Origin: Cryptomeria japonica
Lineage: Eukaryota; Streptophyta; Pinopsida; Cupressales; Cupressaceae
Direction of reading: 5' to 3'
DNA length: 64,000 nucleotides
Assembly (NCBI RefSeq): GCF_030272615.1
Contig: NC_081414.1
Location: 336,834,002 to 336,898,001 of the forward strand
Positions 1-11,295 of the stretch are shown here, in pieces. Position 1 is the stretch's first letter. The number at the start of each line of letters is the position of its first letter. The position numbers and the translations under genes are program-made. The notes beneath the pieces were generated by a model, which was not told the origin of the DNA, ran no database searches, and saw only the letters and a list, made by a program, of their open reading frames with translations.

Positions 1-95
1 AGGTTTGGAATGAAAGAAGAGATCTTAGGAAGGTTCTGAGTGATGAAGATTGAGAAAAGAGAAAAGAAATCTAGGAAGCTATCTGTAGAAGGTTC
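1..95. other. Flanking DNA left of element A
   Basis: Short purine-rich stretch outside the LTR that begins at 96. The last five bases, GGTTC (91-95), compare only weakly (3 of 5) with AGTTT (30804-30808) after the far LTR, so a target duplication for A is not convincing. On the plus strand it can be read as a charged Glu/Arg/Lys-rich peptide with stops. It may belong to the same broken coding segment that resumes at 30804, but that is inference. Confidence 0.35.
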
Positions 96-1221
96 TGTTA
101 GAATCAAGAAACATTGAGAGGGGGGGTGAATCAGTGCTCTACAATTTTTCACTTTGTTAACCAGCTCTATCAACCACTTAATGCATATGAGAAACAATAA
201 AGTACAAAAACATAAAGCAAAGATCAGCAACACCATAACACCAATATTTTTACGTGGAAACCCAGTTAAGGGAAAAACTACAGTGGGATTCAAACCCACA
301 ATATTGATATGCTCTATTAGAAGTATAAAAATATTACATAAGGGGAATGTATATGCATTCAGGTATACTGCCTAGATCTCACTGCTCAATTAAAATAAGG
401 GCTACAATCCCGGAAGGCTCACTGCCTTACAAAATGATTACATAAAATAATTTGTGTCTGAACTAGAAAATAGCATCTACATATGCCAAAAATAGTTTTG
501 GTTAAGCACAAATACTTTATCTTACTCAACTCTACAACACTGCTCTATTCTGATATTCTGCAAATTCATACCAGAGCACAAATCTTCACCTTGCGCATGT
601 GAAACTATGCACAATTGCTCATACACACTTCATACATAACCATCAATACCAAAAATGATCATATCAATCTGTCTTATATATCGGCATCACCAATTTAGCT
701 CTCCACCATGTCGGCTTCATGAACATGGCACAAAAGATGAAACGTGTAGACAAGTCAGCTCAATCTGATCAAAACCAATCATGTGGACCAAAAAATATTA
801 TCCACGGGCTTCCCATGTGTTGACTCATCATTCTCAAACACACAAACAACTACCAAAATCACTCTGCATGATCTGCATAATTAATTTTCATATGTTACTG
901 CTAATAAGCATTGTTCTACACAAAAACTAGTCTACTAGATCTTCCAACTTACACAAAACTCATTACCGGAGGCCACAAACTTGGAATAAGATATATTACA
1001 TGACCACAATGCTTCTTTGAGATCCACATCACAATACAAAACACAAATGAATTTCCAATCAAAACACTAAACACTACCAGATATTTTGTTCTATCCACCG
1101 GACCTCACAAATACTCAATCAATCTTTCAGTAGAATGAATCATGGACTATGGATTGGATATCTGACTCTAGTTGCCATCAATAACAACATTTGGACATGC
1201 ATGTAGTGTCTCTTACAAACA
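96..1221 (-). repeat. 3' LTR of element A
   Basis: Begins TGTTAGAATC and ends CTTACAAACA on the plus strand, giving the expected TG...CA ends. It aligns over its whole length with 29697-30803; shared blocks include AACATTGAGAGGGGG, CAACACCATAACACCAA and the last 60 bases. Being next to the polypurine tract at 1222-1238 makes it the downstream LTR of a minus-strand element. Confidence 0.85.
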
Positions 1222-1238
1222 ATCTCCCCCTTTGGCAT
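1222..1238 (-). other. Polypurine tract of element A
   Basis: On the minus strand this reads ATGCCAAAGGGGGAGAT and abuts the first base (TGTTTG) of the 3' LTR, the standard position of the plus-strand priming site of an LTR retrotransposon. Confidence 0.75.
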
Positions 1239-2443
1239 AGATGGAAACAATTAGTGAAAAATGACTAAGTGTCGGACCAAAACTAAAATATTGTACACTG
1301 CAACCAAAAATCTAATCTCTGGATTTCAAAAATCAATGACTCCCCCTAAGATCAACATTGTTCACTTCTCTACACTCTCCCTTTGACATCAATGGAAAAC
1401 GTAGGGTTCCAAAAACCAAAAATGCTATATACAAATGTACACACAAACTTAACTTACAAAAACTTGAAGATATGTGCATAAGAATTCTTTAATCCATTCA
1501 GGTAGCTATCCCAACCATTATGCGGATTCTCAAAATAGTTATAATGTCATTGAAAAGATAAGCTTGTGCTTTTGCGTTCTTGAGATCTTCTATTTCACTA
1601 GCAGTAAGAGAATTTTGTGCATCCTATAAGGCAGTAAGCATTATATCCAACCTAGGAACAATATGGCTCCTAAGTTCTCCAACTCGGCCAATAATTCTCT
1701 CCTTTTCCTGGCTCAAACTTTTGATTTTCTCAGGCAATTTGATCACTTGATCTTCATGAGTGCTCAAGGAAACTGTTAGAGGATCAACCTCGTAGATCAT
1801 CCTCATGCACCTTATATTTCTTCTCAATCTTTGCAGTGAACTTAGACTGTGATAAACATGATTTGTATAAGTATCCACCCTTGGATGATGCATCTTGCAT
1901 ACTCTTCACACAATCACCTTAATGTGGCTCTATCTTTCAAAATCATTTTCCTCAATGTTTAGAGCCTCTTTGAGTTGAATTCATTCCTAACCTTCTCTTC
2001 GACAGACTTTTCAACAGATTCAAAATGTGTATCAACAGAGTTAATTAAGCTTTTTAACTACCCAGATGGGGTATTAGATGGATCTTTTTGAACCGAGGGC
2101 ATTAACTTCTTCAAAATACCAGATGCCATGGTTAGCAACATTTTGTCTTCAGTGTGAGACCTCAAGAGATCTTCACTGGCCTTTGCTTGTGCGAATGATG
2201 CCAACTGAAGCTTCTTAATAGGGGACAAAGAGTCAAGATTAATTGGTCCTTGCACAAATTCTGAGTCATCAACAATTTGTTTACCCTTCACTGCTTTTGC
2301 AATGTCTCTTGCCGAAACCATTTCCTGATTGACCTCTACCTTATCTACACTCTTCTTTGTTTCATTTTCCTTTACAATTTCTTTAGTGACCGAAGGATTA
2401 TCATCCTTGCCCTTATCTACATCCCCTGCATCCTTTTCACCTT
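1239..2443 (-). pseudogene. 3' internal coding remnant of element A (no known domain)
   Basis: The minus strand has two decayed open stretches, about 2430-2046 and 1893-1624, separated by stops. The first is charged and helical in look (KGKQIVDDSEF, SPIKKLQLASFAQAKASEDL), is preceded by a Lys/Glu/Asp-rich segment and continues to a PSNTPSG end. The second contains a coiled-coil-like run (LPEKIKSLSQEKERIIGRV). Neither resembles reverse transcriptase, RNase H, integrase or envelope. The position between gag and the polypurine tract suggests a second structural ORF of a non-autonomous element. Function unknown. Broken. Confidence 0.5.
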
Positions 2444-5400
2444 TATTTCATGGTTACATATGATGAGATGTGTTTGATTATTGTATGAGTGTCTTTGTGA
2501 GAGGGATGATGTCACAACACTCAATGCGAGTGAGATGTATCGTTGTGATTCCCTATCACTTGTTTGTTATGGGATATATGCATATGTTTTATCGTTGTTT
2601 TGTGGTTGCAGGATCTTACAGGTACCAGCCATCGACTCCACCTGGCTTCACAGATCTGAGTGTGTCTTTAATTCCAATGGCTTATGTGGTTCGGAGATGA
2701 CATGAGTTCCATACACATACTCTAGGTCTAAGGTGTTCATCGTGTTTCATAAGCGTCTTGGCGTAATTTGCCACGTCAGTTAGTGAGTTTGATCTTTTCA
2801 GTATTGTGAGTGTGCTTAGAGATGGTTGATTTATTTGGTTATGTTTAGATTAATTATGTGATCCTTGATGTGTGATTTTATAATTAATAATGCTCATTTT
2901 TAATGTATTTAATTTATTGGCCTTGAGTATTTAATTATTTGATATTTTGTGTTTAATTATTTTGTGTGATTTTAATATTTATTTGGTATTTATTGTTTAA
3001 TATTTATTGGTATTTAATTATTTATTTATTGCCTATGGTTTAATAGTTCATTTGATATTTAATATTTATTTGGCATTTAATTTTATTTATGAGCTTTTGG
3101 TTTTAATTTCCCTATTTGATTTATTTATTTATTTATGGCTTATGTTTTATTTATATAGTGGACTTTATTTAATAGTGGGAGTGTACGAGCACATTTGAAT
3201 AAAATAATAATATCTTCCCACTTAGTTGTATAAGAAGATTTTGTGTTATTTCTACCTACCCTCCATTCTCATTGGTTGAATTCTAAATGGACTATATAAA
3301 AAATAACCTAACTTGGCGTTGGTAGAAAATATTATATTTTGGTTTATTTTCATTGGCTAGGGTTTTTTCTTTGGATTTCTTTCTATTGGGTAGTATGGGC
3401 TTGTTGTCGGGTTACCATTCTTGGAGATTTTTTCTGCAACATTTGGATTTTGGCTTGTGTTTTTGGAGCTTGTGTTTGGATTGTGGATTTGGGGCTCTTC
3501 ATCAAATTCCTCCATTACTTCTAGGTTGGAACTCTTGTCTTTTGTAAAGAATATTTTATCTATGTGTATTCTCCATGTCTGCAGAAATTGTTGTTTGTGG
3601 ATTTTATTTGGGGAAAAGATTTATTGTATAGTTTATACTATAGTTTATACTATAGTTTTTGAGAAATATTTATGTGTATATATTTTAATATAAAGTTGAA
3701 CTATAGGGCTTGGGAAAAATACTTTGTTTTCATTGGTTGGGTGTGTTGTCGTGGATGCACGGCTCTGTGTAATTTCTATTGCTTGAATCTTGGCATTCGG
3801 ATTTCTTAGTGTAGTTTGGTTGGAAGGATATTTGAAGAATTTGATTGTGCTCAGCAGATTTTGGTTTATTTGTGAGATTGGGTTTCTCCTGTTAGTTTTC
3901 TACACGGGTATAGCTGTGAAGGAAGTTTGCATAGAGTTAATATGTCTCCCCTTGTCTTTAATTTATTCTATATGATATTCCTTATGTTTCTAGACTAAGG
4001 TTTTATTCGGAGAATGTGATTCAGTCTTGGTTTGAGTTATTAGTATTTAGTTTTTTGTGTATTGTGGAAGGATAACCCTTATGGTCAAATTCCTTCATAT
4101 GTTTATGGATTTGAGTTTCGTTTGTTGCTTCCATTTCGTCTTGACTGGGCATCACTTTTTCAGTTGGTTTTGGGACTTGGCATTTTTGTCTTGATTTTTA
4201 ATTTAGACTCAAAATTTTACTGCTATTCGTGTTTTCTGTCATCTAAGTCATATGCGCTAAAATAGTTGATGTATGCGCTATTTATTCTATCGTATGCGCT
4301 ATTTTGTTGATTGTATGTTTTTTCTAACTTTTTATGCATTGAAAGAATAATCATATGTGTTGAGTAATTAGTCATATGCGCTAAAATAAGTATCATATGC
4401 GCTATTCTATGGATTTTCAATATTTTTCTTAGTTTGATTTTTTGTTTGGCTTTTTTTCAAATCTGATTTTGTACTAGAGGCTTTTCAAATGTTTATTGAT
4501 GATTTTCCATATTGTACATTTGATCAATTTGATGAATCTTTTATGGTTTCGCTTCTAAATGATCTTTATCATGGATTTATGCCTCTATCATGTTGAGAAG
4601 CCATGGTAGAGAGAGTTATATATTGTGCTCAGTCCAGCAAGTTGATGTGCCTTGTTGTTGTTATTTATTTTATATGATGAGCAGTTTTGGTTATCTTATT
4701 GATACATTTTTATGCTATGAGGCTCTTGTTTTTTATCTAGCTTTATGACCTTTGGATGGTCATGTACATGTATGGTTGTATGATGATTATGATTTCAGAT
4801 TTGATTTTTATCATGAGCCTCTTGTTTCATTTATTGTTTGGGCTATGTTAGGGGGAGTGGGCTTCCATGTGATGACCGGGGTCACGAGAGATAGGCTTGC
4901 ATGAGGTTCCTTGTAAGGATGTATGAAGTCTAAACCGCCAGGGCACATTGGGAGTTTACCTTGATTCATAAATAAGTGATAACCTAATAATTGATGGGTT
5001 GGGTAGCTAGATCCATTAATAAGATAATAAATTTATTTGAGCCTCATGGCTTAGTCCTAGGGAGGATGTTTTAGGATCAGCATGAGAAGGTCATGAAGAC
5101 AGTGAGCTAATCTCCCTTGGTCTCTCATAGGTTGAGATGGCTCCACATGTCCATTAGGCTAGGCCCTTATGTTATTATATTCTGAGGATGGCATGCGATG
5201 ACACTCCACTCCTACATGTTTCCCCTTGATGATTTATGATTATGACTTATTGGATGTATTTATTTCTTGATGAGTTATATGCCTCTAGGAGTTTATTCTT
5301 ATTGTTTCTTGTGGGTTCTTGCATGAGTGTCCTTATGTGGTTTGTCTCTTTGGTTAGAATGACATCTTAGGTCTAGAGTGTGTGGTTGAACCTTATGTCT

Positions 5401-6445
5401 TCACCTAGCACGAGGGTGGTTCCTTTGGTTCCACATGGTCGGGTGGTTGGTGCTTTTTTAGCCATTGGGATGTTCTCTTGGATTCTTCATGCATGGATGT
5501 GGATACTTCTTCATGATGATTGTGGATGTACCTTGTAGAAGATTTATGTAATGAATATGATGAAATGCATGTAATATTCTTGTATGTAGTATTTTGAATC
5601 TTGTAGTAGGAAGAGCTATGCTCATGATGTATTCTATGTACTTGCAATTCTAATATGGATTGTAGTTGGATTTGGGATTATGTTATACATTGTAATGAAA
5701 CATTAGGGATGTAATTATATTATTGTAAGGATGTGATCTATGTATCTTGGAATTCAATGGTTATGGTTGAAATAGAATTGAATTTGTATTTGGTTTAATT
5801 GTATTACTTTATGAAATATTTAGAAAGCAAGTTAGAATGTAAAGTAACCTTAGAAGAAGAATGTTCAAAGAGTAAGAAATGATTATGTTAGAAAGGATTA
5901 ATTGGATTAGTAAAGGTGGATCATATCTATGCATTAGGATTCAATTATCATGAAAAGGAAAAGAGTGTGTTGTTGGGTTAAAACACATTTGGATTTGGTG
6001 CATAAAATGAATGTAGGATTATGGGATTGTCTTGCATTTTAAAGTAGGAATGAAATATGCTAGTAGAATGGTATGATGGTATGCATATCAAGATAGATAG
6101 ATAATCTAGTAGGTTGCATATCTCATGGTTAGGAAATTAAATATGATGCATTAACTTAAGATGGAATATGCTTATCTTGTGAGTAAGATGTCATTAAGGT
6201 AGTTAATCAAGTAATGATGTTGAAGTACCCTAGGGAAAATTTAATTATGTTATGTTATTTCTGATTGCGTTGATTTATGAAATGTGTAATGATTTATGTT
6301 CATAATGGTTAAATGGTTAATGAATGTAGTTAGATCGATATGTTATGTGTTACACTAGTTATTATTAGATGTTAATAATAAAAAAATTATCTCCATTTGC
6401 ATGTTAGATGTTTAGTTTCTCTAGGGTATTTTGGCGAGCATTACA
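2444..6445 (+). repeat. 5' LTR of element B, missing its first ~311 bp
   Basis: Aligns with 11607-15367 and then 27044-27348. Similarity begins at the shared TATTTCATGG (2444 and 11607). The first 311 bp of the LTR, present at 11296-11606, are absent, and the left neighbour is element A. It ends GGCGAGCATTACA at 6445, followed by the primer-binding site. The LTR is AT-rich, with runs of TTTATT/TTTAAT units (about 2880-3160) and a cluster of TATGCGCTA-like motifs (4246-4412). Confidence 0.88.
4246..4412 (+). repeat. TATGCGCTA motif cluster in B 5' LTR
   Basis: About six to seven copies of a (C/G)TATGCGCTA-type 9-mer, often followed by AAAATA or TTTTGTT, lie within 170 bp. The matching block in the 3' LTR is longer and more diverged, which suggests slippage or expansion inside the LTR. 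Confidence 0.6.
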
Positions 6446-6447
6446 TT

Positions 6448-6465
6448 TGGTATCAAATCCCATGT
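6448..6465 (+). other. Primer-binding site of element B
   Basis: TGGTATCAAATCCCATG lies two bases after the 5' LTR. The first eight bases match the plant initiator tRNA-Met primer-binding consensus TGGTATCAGAGC; the rest has drifted. Confidence 0.65.
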
Positions 6466-6620
6466 TCAAACACTCGGTACTCTGGTTTCATTTGAGCCGA
6501 TTGTGCATGTTAGAAATTAGCATGGGGTAGCCCAGTAGTATTTATTCATGCTATTTGTTTTCTTGTTATAGTTGTTCTAGATGGTTAGCTTATAGTTTTC
6601 ATTGCGTCTTTCTTAGAAAA
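6466..6620 (+). other. Leader of element B between primer site and gag
   Basis: Non-coding leader. It contains a TTCATTTGAGCCGATTGTGC-type stretch and no other feature I can name. The first credible gag ATG is at 6621. Confidence 0.4.
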
Positions 6621-7850
6621 AATGCCTACTAGGGGCAGAGATCGTCATCATGCTAGTCGTATGGGTACTTGTAGGAATCCTCGTCCTGAGGTTTCTGAGG
6701 ATTCACCCCATGAGGAGTAATAGTAGGATCAGCCTAGAGACAATGTGGATCAGCCTAGACATGATGCGATTCCACAGTTGGTGAACCTTCTTCAGGGGAT
6801 TCTTGGTCATTTATGATAGAGGTAGGAGGAGAACCAGCAAGAGGGATCTCGACATTCAAAGCATCAGGAGAGAGAGAATTTGCGTTCTCCTAGGAGGAGA
6901 GTTGAGATGGAGCAGGAGGCACTTGCAGCCAGTCACATGAGAGATTTTATGAGGACTCATCCTTCTACTTTTGATGGCTTAGTTAGTGGATTGCAGGAAG
7001 AGACATGGTTATTGGACTTAGGTAGGTTTTTTTCTATGCACCTATGTAACAGTAACACCAAGGTGAGATGTGCGATCATGCACCATCGTGATTTTGCAAT
7101 GACATGGTGACACATGGAGGAAGAGAAGTTGCATTTGGACGTACCGATAATATCTTGGGAGTTATTCTTGGAGCGATTTCATGATAAATTTCTTTCAGAT
7201 CATTTGAGGCAAAGGAAGGTTGATGAGTTCCACGATTTGAGACAGCAGAGGATGATTGTCGAGCAGTATGAGTGCAGGTTCTTTGATCTTAGACAATATG
7301 TTGGGATTGCAGATGATGAGTCTATGTTGATTCAACACTTTGTGAGAGGTCTCAGTGATCATATCAGTGGTGAGGTTTGGATGCATGAACCTAAGACCTT
7401 GGAGGTAGTTGTGGAGAAGGCAAGGATAGCGGAGGAAAATATTGCTCTAGTGTCAGGAGGTGTGACAGGAGGACAGGCAGTTAGTGCACCTGTTACAAGA
7501 TCTATTGCGAGAGCATCTCAGTAGCAGTCTTCAGGTTATGCTAGGAGTCATCCTTATTCTTTCCACAATGGTTAGCGATTTAAGAAGTATTCTCAGGGGC
7601 AGAACTTTGCACGGTGTGCTAGATTTCAGAGTGATAGGAGTCGCAGTCCTCAACATGATAGGAGACCTACTCCTTCTCAGTTAGCACAAAGTTTGTAGCC
7701 AACTTCTAGTAGAGGCATTGGTCAGAAGTTGAGTACAGCACTAGGTAGTAGAGTGTTTGGCAGGAAGGATTGTTTTGCATGTGGACAGCCAGGACACATT
7801 GTCATTCATTGTCCTCATCATACTTCTCAGATGCCAGGGCAGCAGAAGCT
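6621..7850 (+). pseudogene. gag: Gag of element B (capsid plus CCHC zinc knuckle), broken
   Basis: Starts MPTRGRDRHHASR at 6621, a basic N-terminus typical of chromovirus gag, then hits stops near 6718-6722 and 6817-6820. The capsid-like core runs about 6880-7520 (STFDGL; WELFLERFHDKFLSDHLRQ; FVRGLSDHISGEV), corresponding to the retrotransposon gag domain. A single knuckle, CFACGQPGHIVIHCP, lies near 7774-7818. At least five in-frame stops break the protein, several of them TAG where CAG would be expected. The gene would package the RNA and form the particle. Confidence 0.82.
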
Positions 7851-8330
7851 AGCTACATTTGAGCCCACAGTTGGATATGCAGGCAGGTCCCATCAGTTAT
7901 TTGTGGCGGTTGATAACCATCGGGTTGAGCATCAGGCCATCGTTGTGGAGACATCAGGTGTGATAGGTGGTATCTCTTGTTCAGATTTATTTGATTCAGG
8001 AGGATCAAAATATTTTATTTCTCCTTTTCGAGAAGAGCAATGTGGGCTTGCTATGGCAAAGTAGGATGATAGATTGCAGGTAGAGTTAGCTACGGGATCC
8101 AAACTGGTGGTGGCTTCCCTTGTGCTCAATTGTTCTTTAGTCTTTGGGGATTTCCGTACTTCTATAGATTTTTCATGTTATGTCTTTGGGATATTATGAT
8201 GTGGTTCTTGGTATGGATTGGCTTGGATCTCACCAAGCACAGATAGATTGTAGAGGTAAGAGAGTGCAGTGTGTGGATGATAGTGGGAAGAGTATGGAGA
8301 TTGTAGGTATTCAGAGACCTATCTCTCTTC
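7851..8330 (+). pseudogene. Aspartic protease region of element B, degenerate
   Basis: Pepsin-like retroelement protease follows the knuckle. The active-site triad region reads DLFDSGGSKYFIS instead of the usual D-(S/T)-G-A, so the Ala is replaced. A second conserved block, [14 protein letters not shown], lies near 8192-8233 and is diagnostic of the Ty3/gypsy protease-RT junction. A stop (TAG near 8062) and a frame change separate the two halves. Confidence 0.75.
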
Positions 8331-9215
8331 GCATGATTTCCACTATGCAAATGAAAAGGTCTGCGCGTAAGGGTTGCCAATTGTTTGTAGTTAGATTGAA
8401 GGATGTGGACGAGGGAGTTAGTTCAGAGGATTTATTACATCAGCATCCCATTCTTCAAGAGTTCATAGATGTTTATCCTAGTGATATTTCAGGTATGCCC
8501 CCTCGGCGAGATATTGATTTCAGGATTGATTTGGTGCCAGGAGTTGAGCCTATCTCTAAGGCTCCCTATTGGATGACCATGCAAGAGTTGAGTGAGTTGA
8601 GGGTTCAGTTGGAGGATTTGTTGGCGAAGGGGTTTATTTGTCCTAGTGTGTCCCCTTGGGGTGCGCCTGTGTTATTTGTGAAAAAAAAGGACGGATCTCT
8701 TCGATTATGTATTGATTATAGGTAGCTCAATAAGGTGACGGTGAAGAACCGATACCCCTTGCCTCGGATAGATGATTTTTTTTTATCAGATAAAGGATGC
8801 GAAGATCTTCTCCAAGATTGACCTTAATTTCGGGTATCACAAGATGAGGATTCATGAGGTGGACATTCATCGCACAGTTTTTCACAATAGATATGGTCAT
8901 TATGAGTTCACAGTGGTACCTTTTGGTCTCACAAACGCACCATCGGTTATCATGAGCTTGATTAATGGCGTATTCAGGTTGTATTTGGACAAATTTGTAT
9001 TGGTATTTTTGGATGATATTTTGATTTATTTGAGATCAGTTGAGGAGCACAAGGATCATGTGAGGCAGGTTTTGCAATGTCTTAGGGAGAATCAGCTATA
9101 CGCCAATTTGGAAAAGTGTGAGTTCTTCCCGACAGAGGTGAGATATCTTGGTCATGTGATTTCAGGAGAGGGTATTGCAGTTGATCCCTCAAAGATTCAG
9201 GTGATTTTTGATTAG
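8331..9215 (+). pseudogene. pol: Reverse transcriptase of element B, frameshifted
   Basis: N-terminal motifs are [36 protein letters not shown] and LRLCIDYR, then a stop and a frame change near 8722-8790 (a run of eight T at about 8776). The palm continues with KIDLNFGYHKMRI and the catalytic box LVFLDDILIY (F-L-D-D, the usual Ty3 form), then NLEKCEFF and YLGHVIS. Without the frameshift it would be a canonical Ty3/gypsy reverse transcriptase. Confidence 0.9.
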
Positions 9216-9773
9216 CCAGAACCCACTAATGTGGGAGAGGTGCACACTTTTATGGGTTTAGCAGGATATTGTTGCAAATATGTTCAGGATTTCTCTAGGA
9301 TAGCCCATCCTATCAGTTCTCTTCAAAGGAAAGGGAAGAATTTTGTTTGGTCAAAGCAGTGTGAGAAAGAATTTCGGATCCTTAAGGAACGTTTGACTAG
9401 TGCACCTATTATAGTAGTACCAAACCCTTTGGGGTATTTTTTGGTGTGTACAAATGCTTCTTTGGAGGGTCTAGGAGCAATGTTGATGCAGGATGGTCGT
9501 TTGATTGCATATGAGTCACTAAAACTTAAAGATCATGAGTAGAATTATCCCACCCATTATCTTGAGTTAGTTGCAATGGTTCATGCTTTGGTTAGACGGA
9601 GGCATTTCCTCCTTGGACATAGATTTGAGTTGCACAGTGATCATTGCAGTTTGCAGTATATCTTCACGCAGCTGAATTTGAATGGTAGGCAAAGGCATTG
9701 GATGGATTTTTTATGTGTGTACAACTTTGAGGTGAGATACATCTAGGGTAAGGAGAATGTTGTAGCAGATGCA
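9216..9773 (+). pseudogene. RNase H and connection domain of element B
   Basis: GLAGYCCKYVQDFSRIAHPI and FVWSKQCEKEF are connection-domain motifs. RNase H follows, but its first catalytic region reads VCTNASLEGLGAMLMQD, with Asn where the family has Asp (usually TDAS), so catalysis should be lost. Stops interrupt near 9213 and 9541. The final block, QLNLNGRQRHWMDF to ADALSR (about 9668-9780), is the expected RNase H to integrase linker. Confidence 0.8.
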
Positions 9774-10826
9774 TTGAGCCGTAGGAGGCATGAGATTTCA
9801 GCAATGTCTCTTGGTGTGGATTTGAGGAGTCGTATTCTCAATACCCTTCCTTCAGATGTGTTTTATCAGGAGGTTATTGCAGAGGTTGCCACAGGTAGAG
9901 ATCTTAAGGGAAGATATGTAGGTTACTCAATGGATTCAGATGGACTTCTTAGACATTTGAGACGCATTTATGTTCCACCATCAGATGGTCTTCAAGATTT
10001 GATCATGTTAGAGGCACATCGTGCACCTTACTCAGCACATCCAAGTGTCAAGAAGATGCACACATATTTGAGACAAATGTATCATTGGTCTGGTATGAGG
10101 AGAGATATTGCAAATTTTGTGTCATGTTGCCTAGAGTGCCAGCGAGTGAAGGCAGAGCATCAGCATCCCGCAGTATTATTACAATCACATTTGATTCTGG
10201 GATGGAAATGGGATATTATATCTATGGATTTTATAGTTGGTTTTCCCATATCTTCACATCGCCATGATGCTATTATGGTCACTATGGACAAATTGACCAA
10301 AGTAGCGCACTTTTCTCTGATCAGATCATCATATACAATAGCGACACTGGCTCGGGTTTTCTTGGAGGGAGTTGTGAGGTTGCATGGTATTCCTCGGAGG
10401 ATCATATTATATCAGGATCCAGTGTTCACATTAGCATTTTAGATAGCTCTCTAGCATGATTTGGGCACGCAATTGAACTTTAGTTCAGCTTATCACCCCG
10501 AGATAGATGGACAGGCAAAGAGGGTGAACCAGGTTTTGGAGGACATGTTGAGGATGTATGTGATGGATTAGCAGTCTCGTTGGGAGTATTACCTCTATTT
10601 GGTTGATTTTGAGTACAATAATTATTACCACAGCTCTATTGGTATGTCTCCTTATCGGGCATTATATGGTAGACCATGTGGTACACCCTTAAGTTGGGAC
10701 CGTTTGCAGGACAGAGTGCGTATTGGATCAGAGATGTTGTAGGATATGAAGGAGTAGGTGGCTCGCATAAGAGAGCATTTGATGATCGCAGAGGATATCT
10801 AGAAGAAGTATGCAGATGCACATCGA
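9774..10826 (+). pseudogene. Integrase of element B, catalytic core damaged
   Basis: The HHCC zinc-binding N-terminus is recognisable (EAHRAPYSAHPS through CCLECQRVKAEH, about 10010-10160). The core follows: ISMDFIVGFP holds the first catalytic Asp and YQDPVFT the second. The region that normally reads like TDGQTERVNQ is IDGQAKRVNQ here, so the catalytic Glu of the DDE triad appears to be Lys. Several TAG stops lie between 10440 and 10760. Non-functional as it stands. Confidence 0.82.
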
Positions 10827-11267
10827 GTGGACAGACAATTTTCTATTGGTGACATGATGTTTTTGAGAGTTTGTCCACGGAAGAGTTTGATCCATTACAG
10901 AAAAGGCTCTAAGTTGGCACCTCGATTTGTTGGACCTTTCAAGATTTTGGAGAGGATTGGTCTTGTGGCTTATCGCCTTGCCTTGCCACCTAGCTTGTCT
11001 CGCATCCATGATGTCTTTCATGTTTCAGTTTTGAGGCTATATCATCCTGATATTTCGCATGTGTTGGATTGGAATTCTTTACAGGTCGAGGAAGGGCAGC
11101 TTTCTATGGAGCCCATGCGCATTCTTCAGCACAGAGAGATGTCCCTCAGAAGTTAGAGTGTAGAGCAGGTAAGGGTCCAGTGGGATCCAATTGATGATTC
11201 TTCAGCTACATGGGAGGATGTGGCACAAATGAGAGAGCTATACCCCTATTTGTTCTCAGGCTTCTAG
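10827..11267 (+). pseudogene. Integrase C-terminus and chromodomain-like tail of element B
   Basis: The GPY/F-type module is visible ([18 protein letters not shown], then [18 protein letters not shown]). After an in-frame TAG near 11154 the reading continues through VQWDPIDDSSATWEDVAQM to a TAG at 11265-11267. The ATWED...YPYLF motif is the chromodomain-like end of plant chromoviruses, which directs integration to particular chromatin. Confidence 0.8.
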
Positions 11268-11280
11268 GAGTAAGTCTGGG

Positions 11281-11295
11281 AAAAGGGGGGGAGGA
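11281..11295 (+). other. Polypurine tract of element B
   Basis: AAAAGGGGGGGAGGA lies directly before the 3' LTR start TGTAGTGTCC at 11296. Confidence 0.8.

Noticed and set aside
91-95. Target-site duplication of element A (GGTTC versus AGTTT at 30804)
   Set aside because: Only three of five bases agree, as expected often by chance.
2444-6445. Plus-strand ORFs of 60-90 codons in B's LTR
   Set aside because: Composition is low-complexity Phe/Leu/Tyr from T-rich DNA, and the same frames are not kept in the other LTR.
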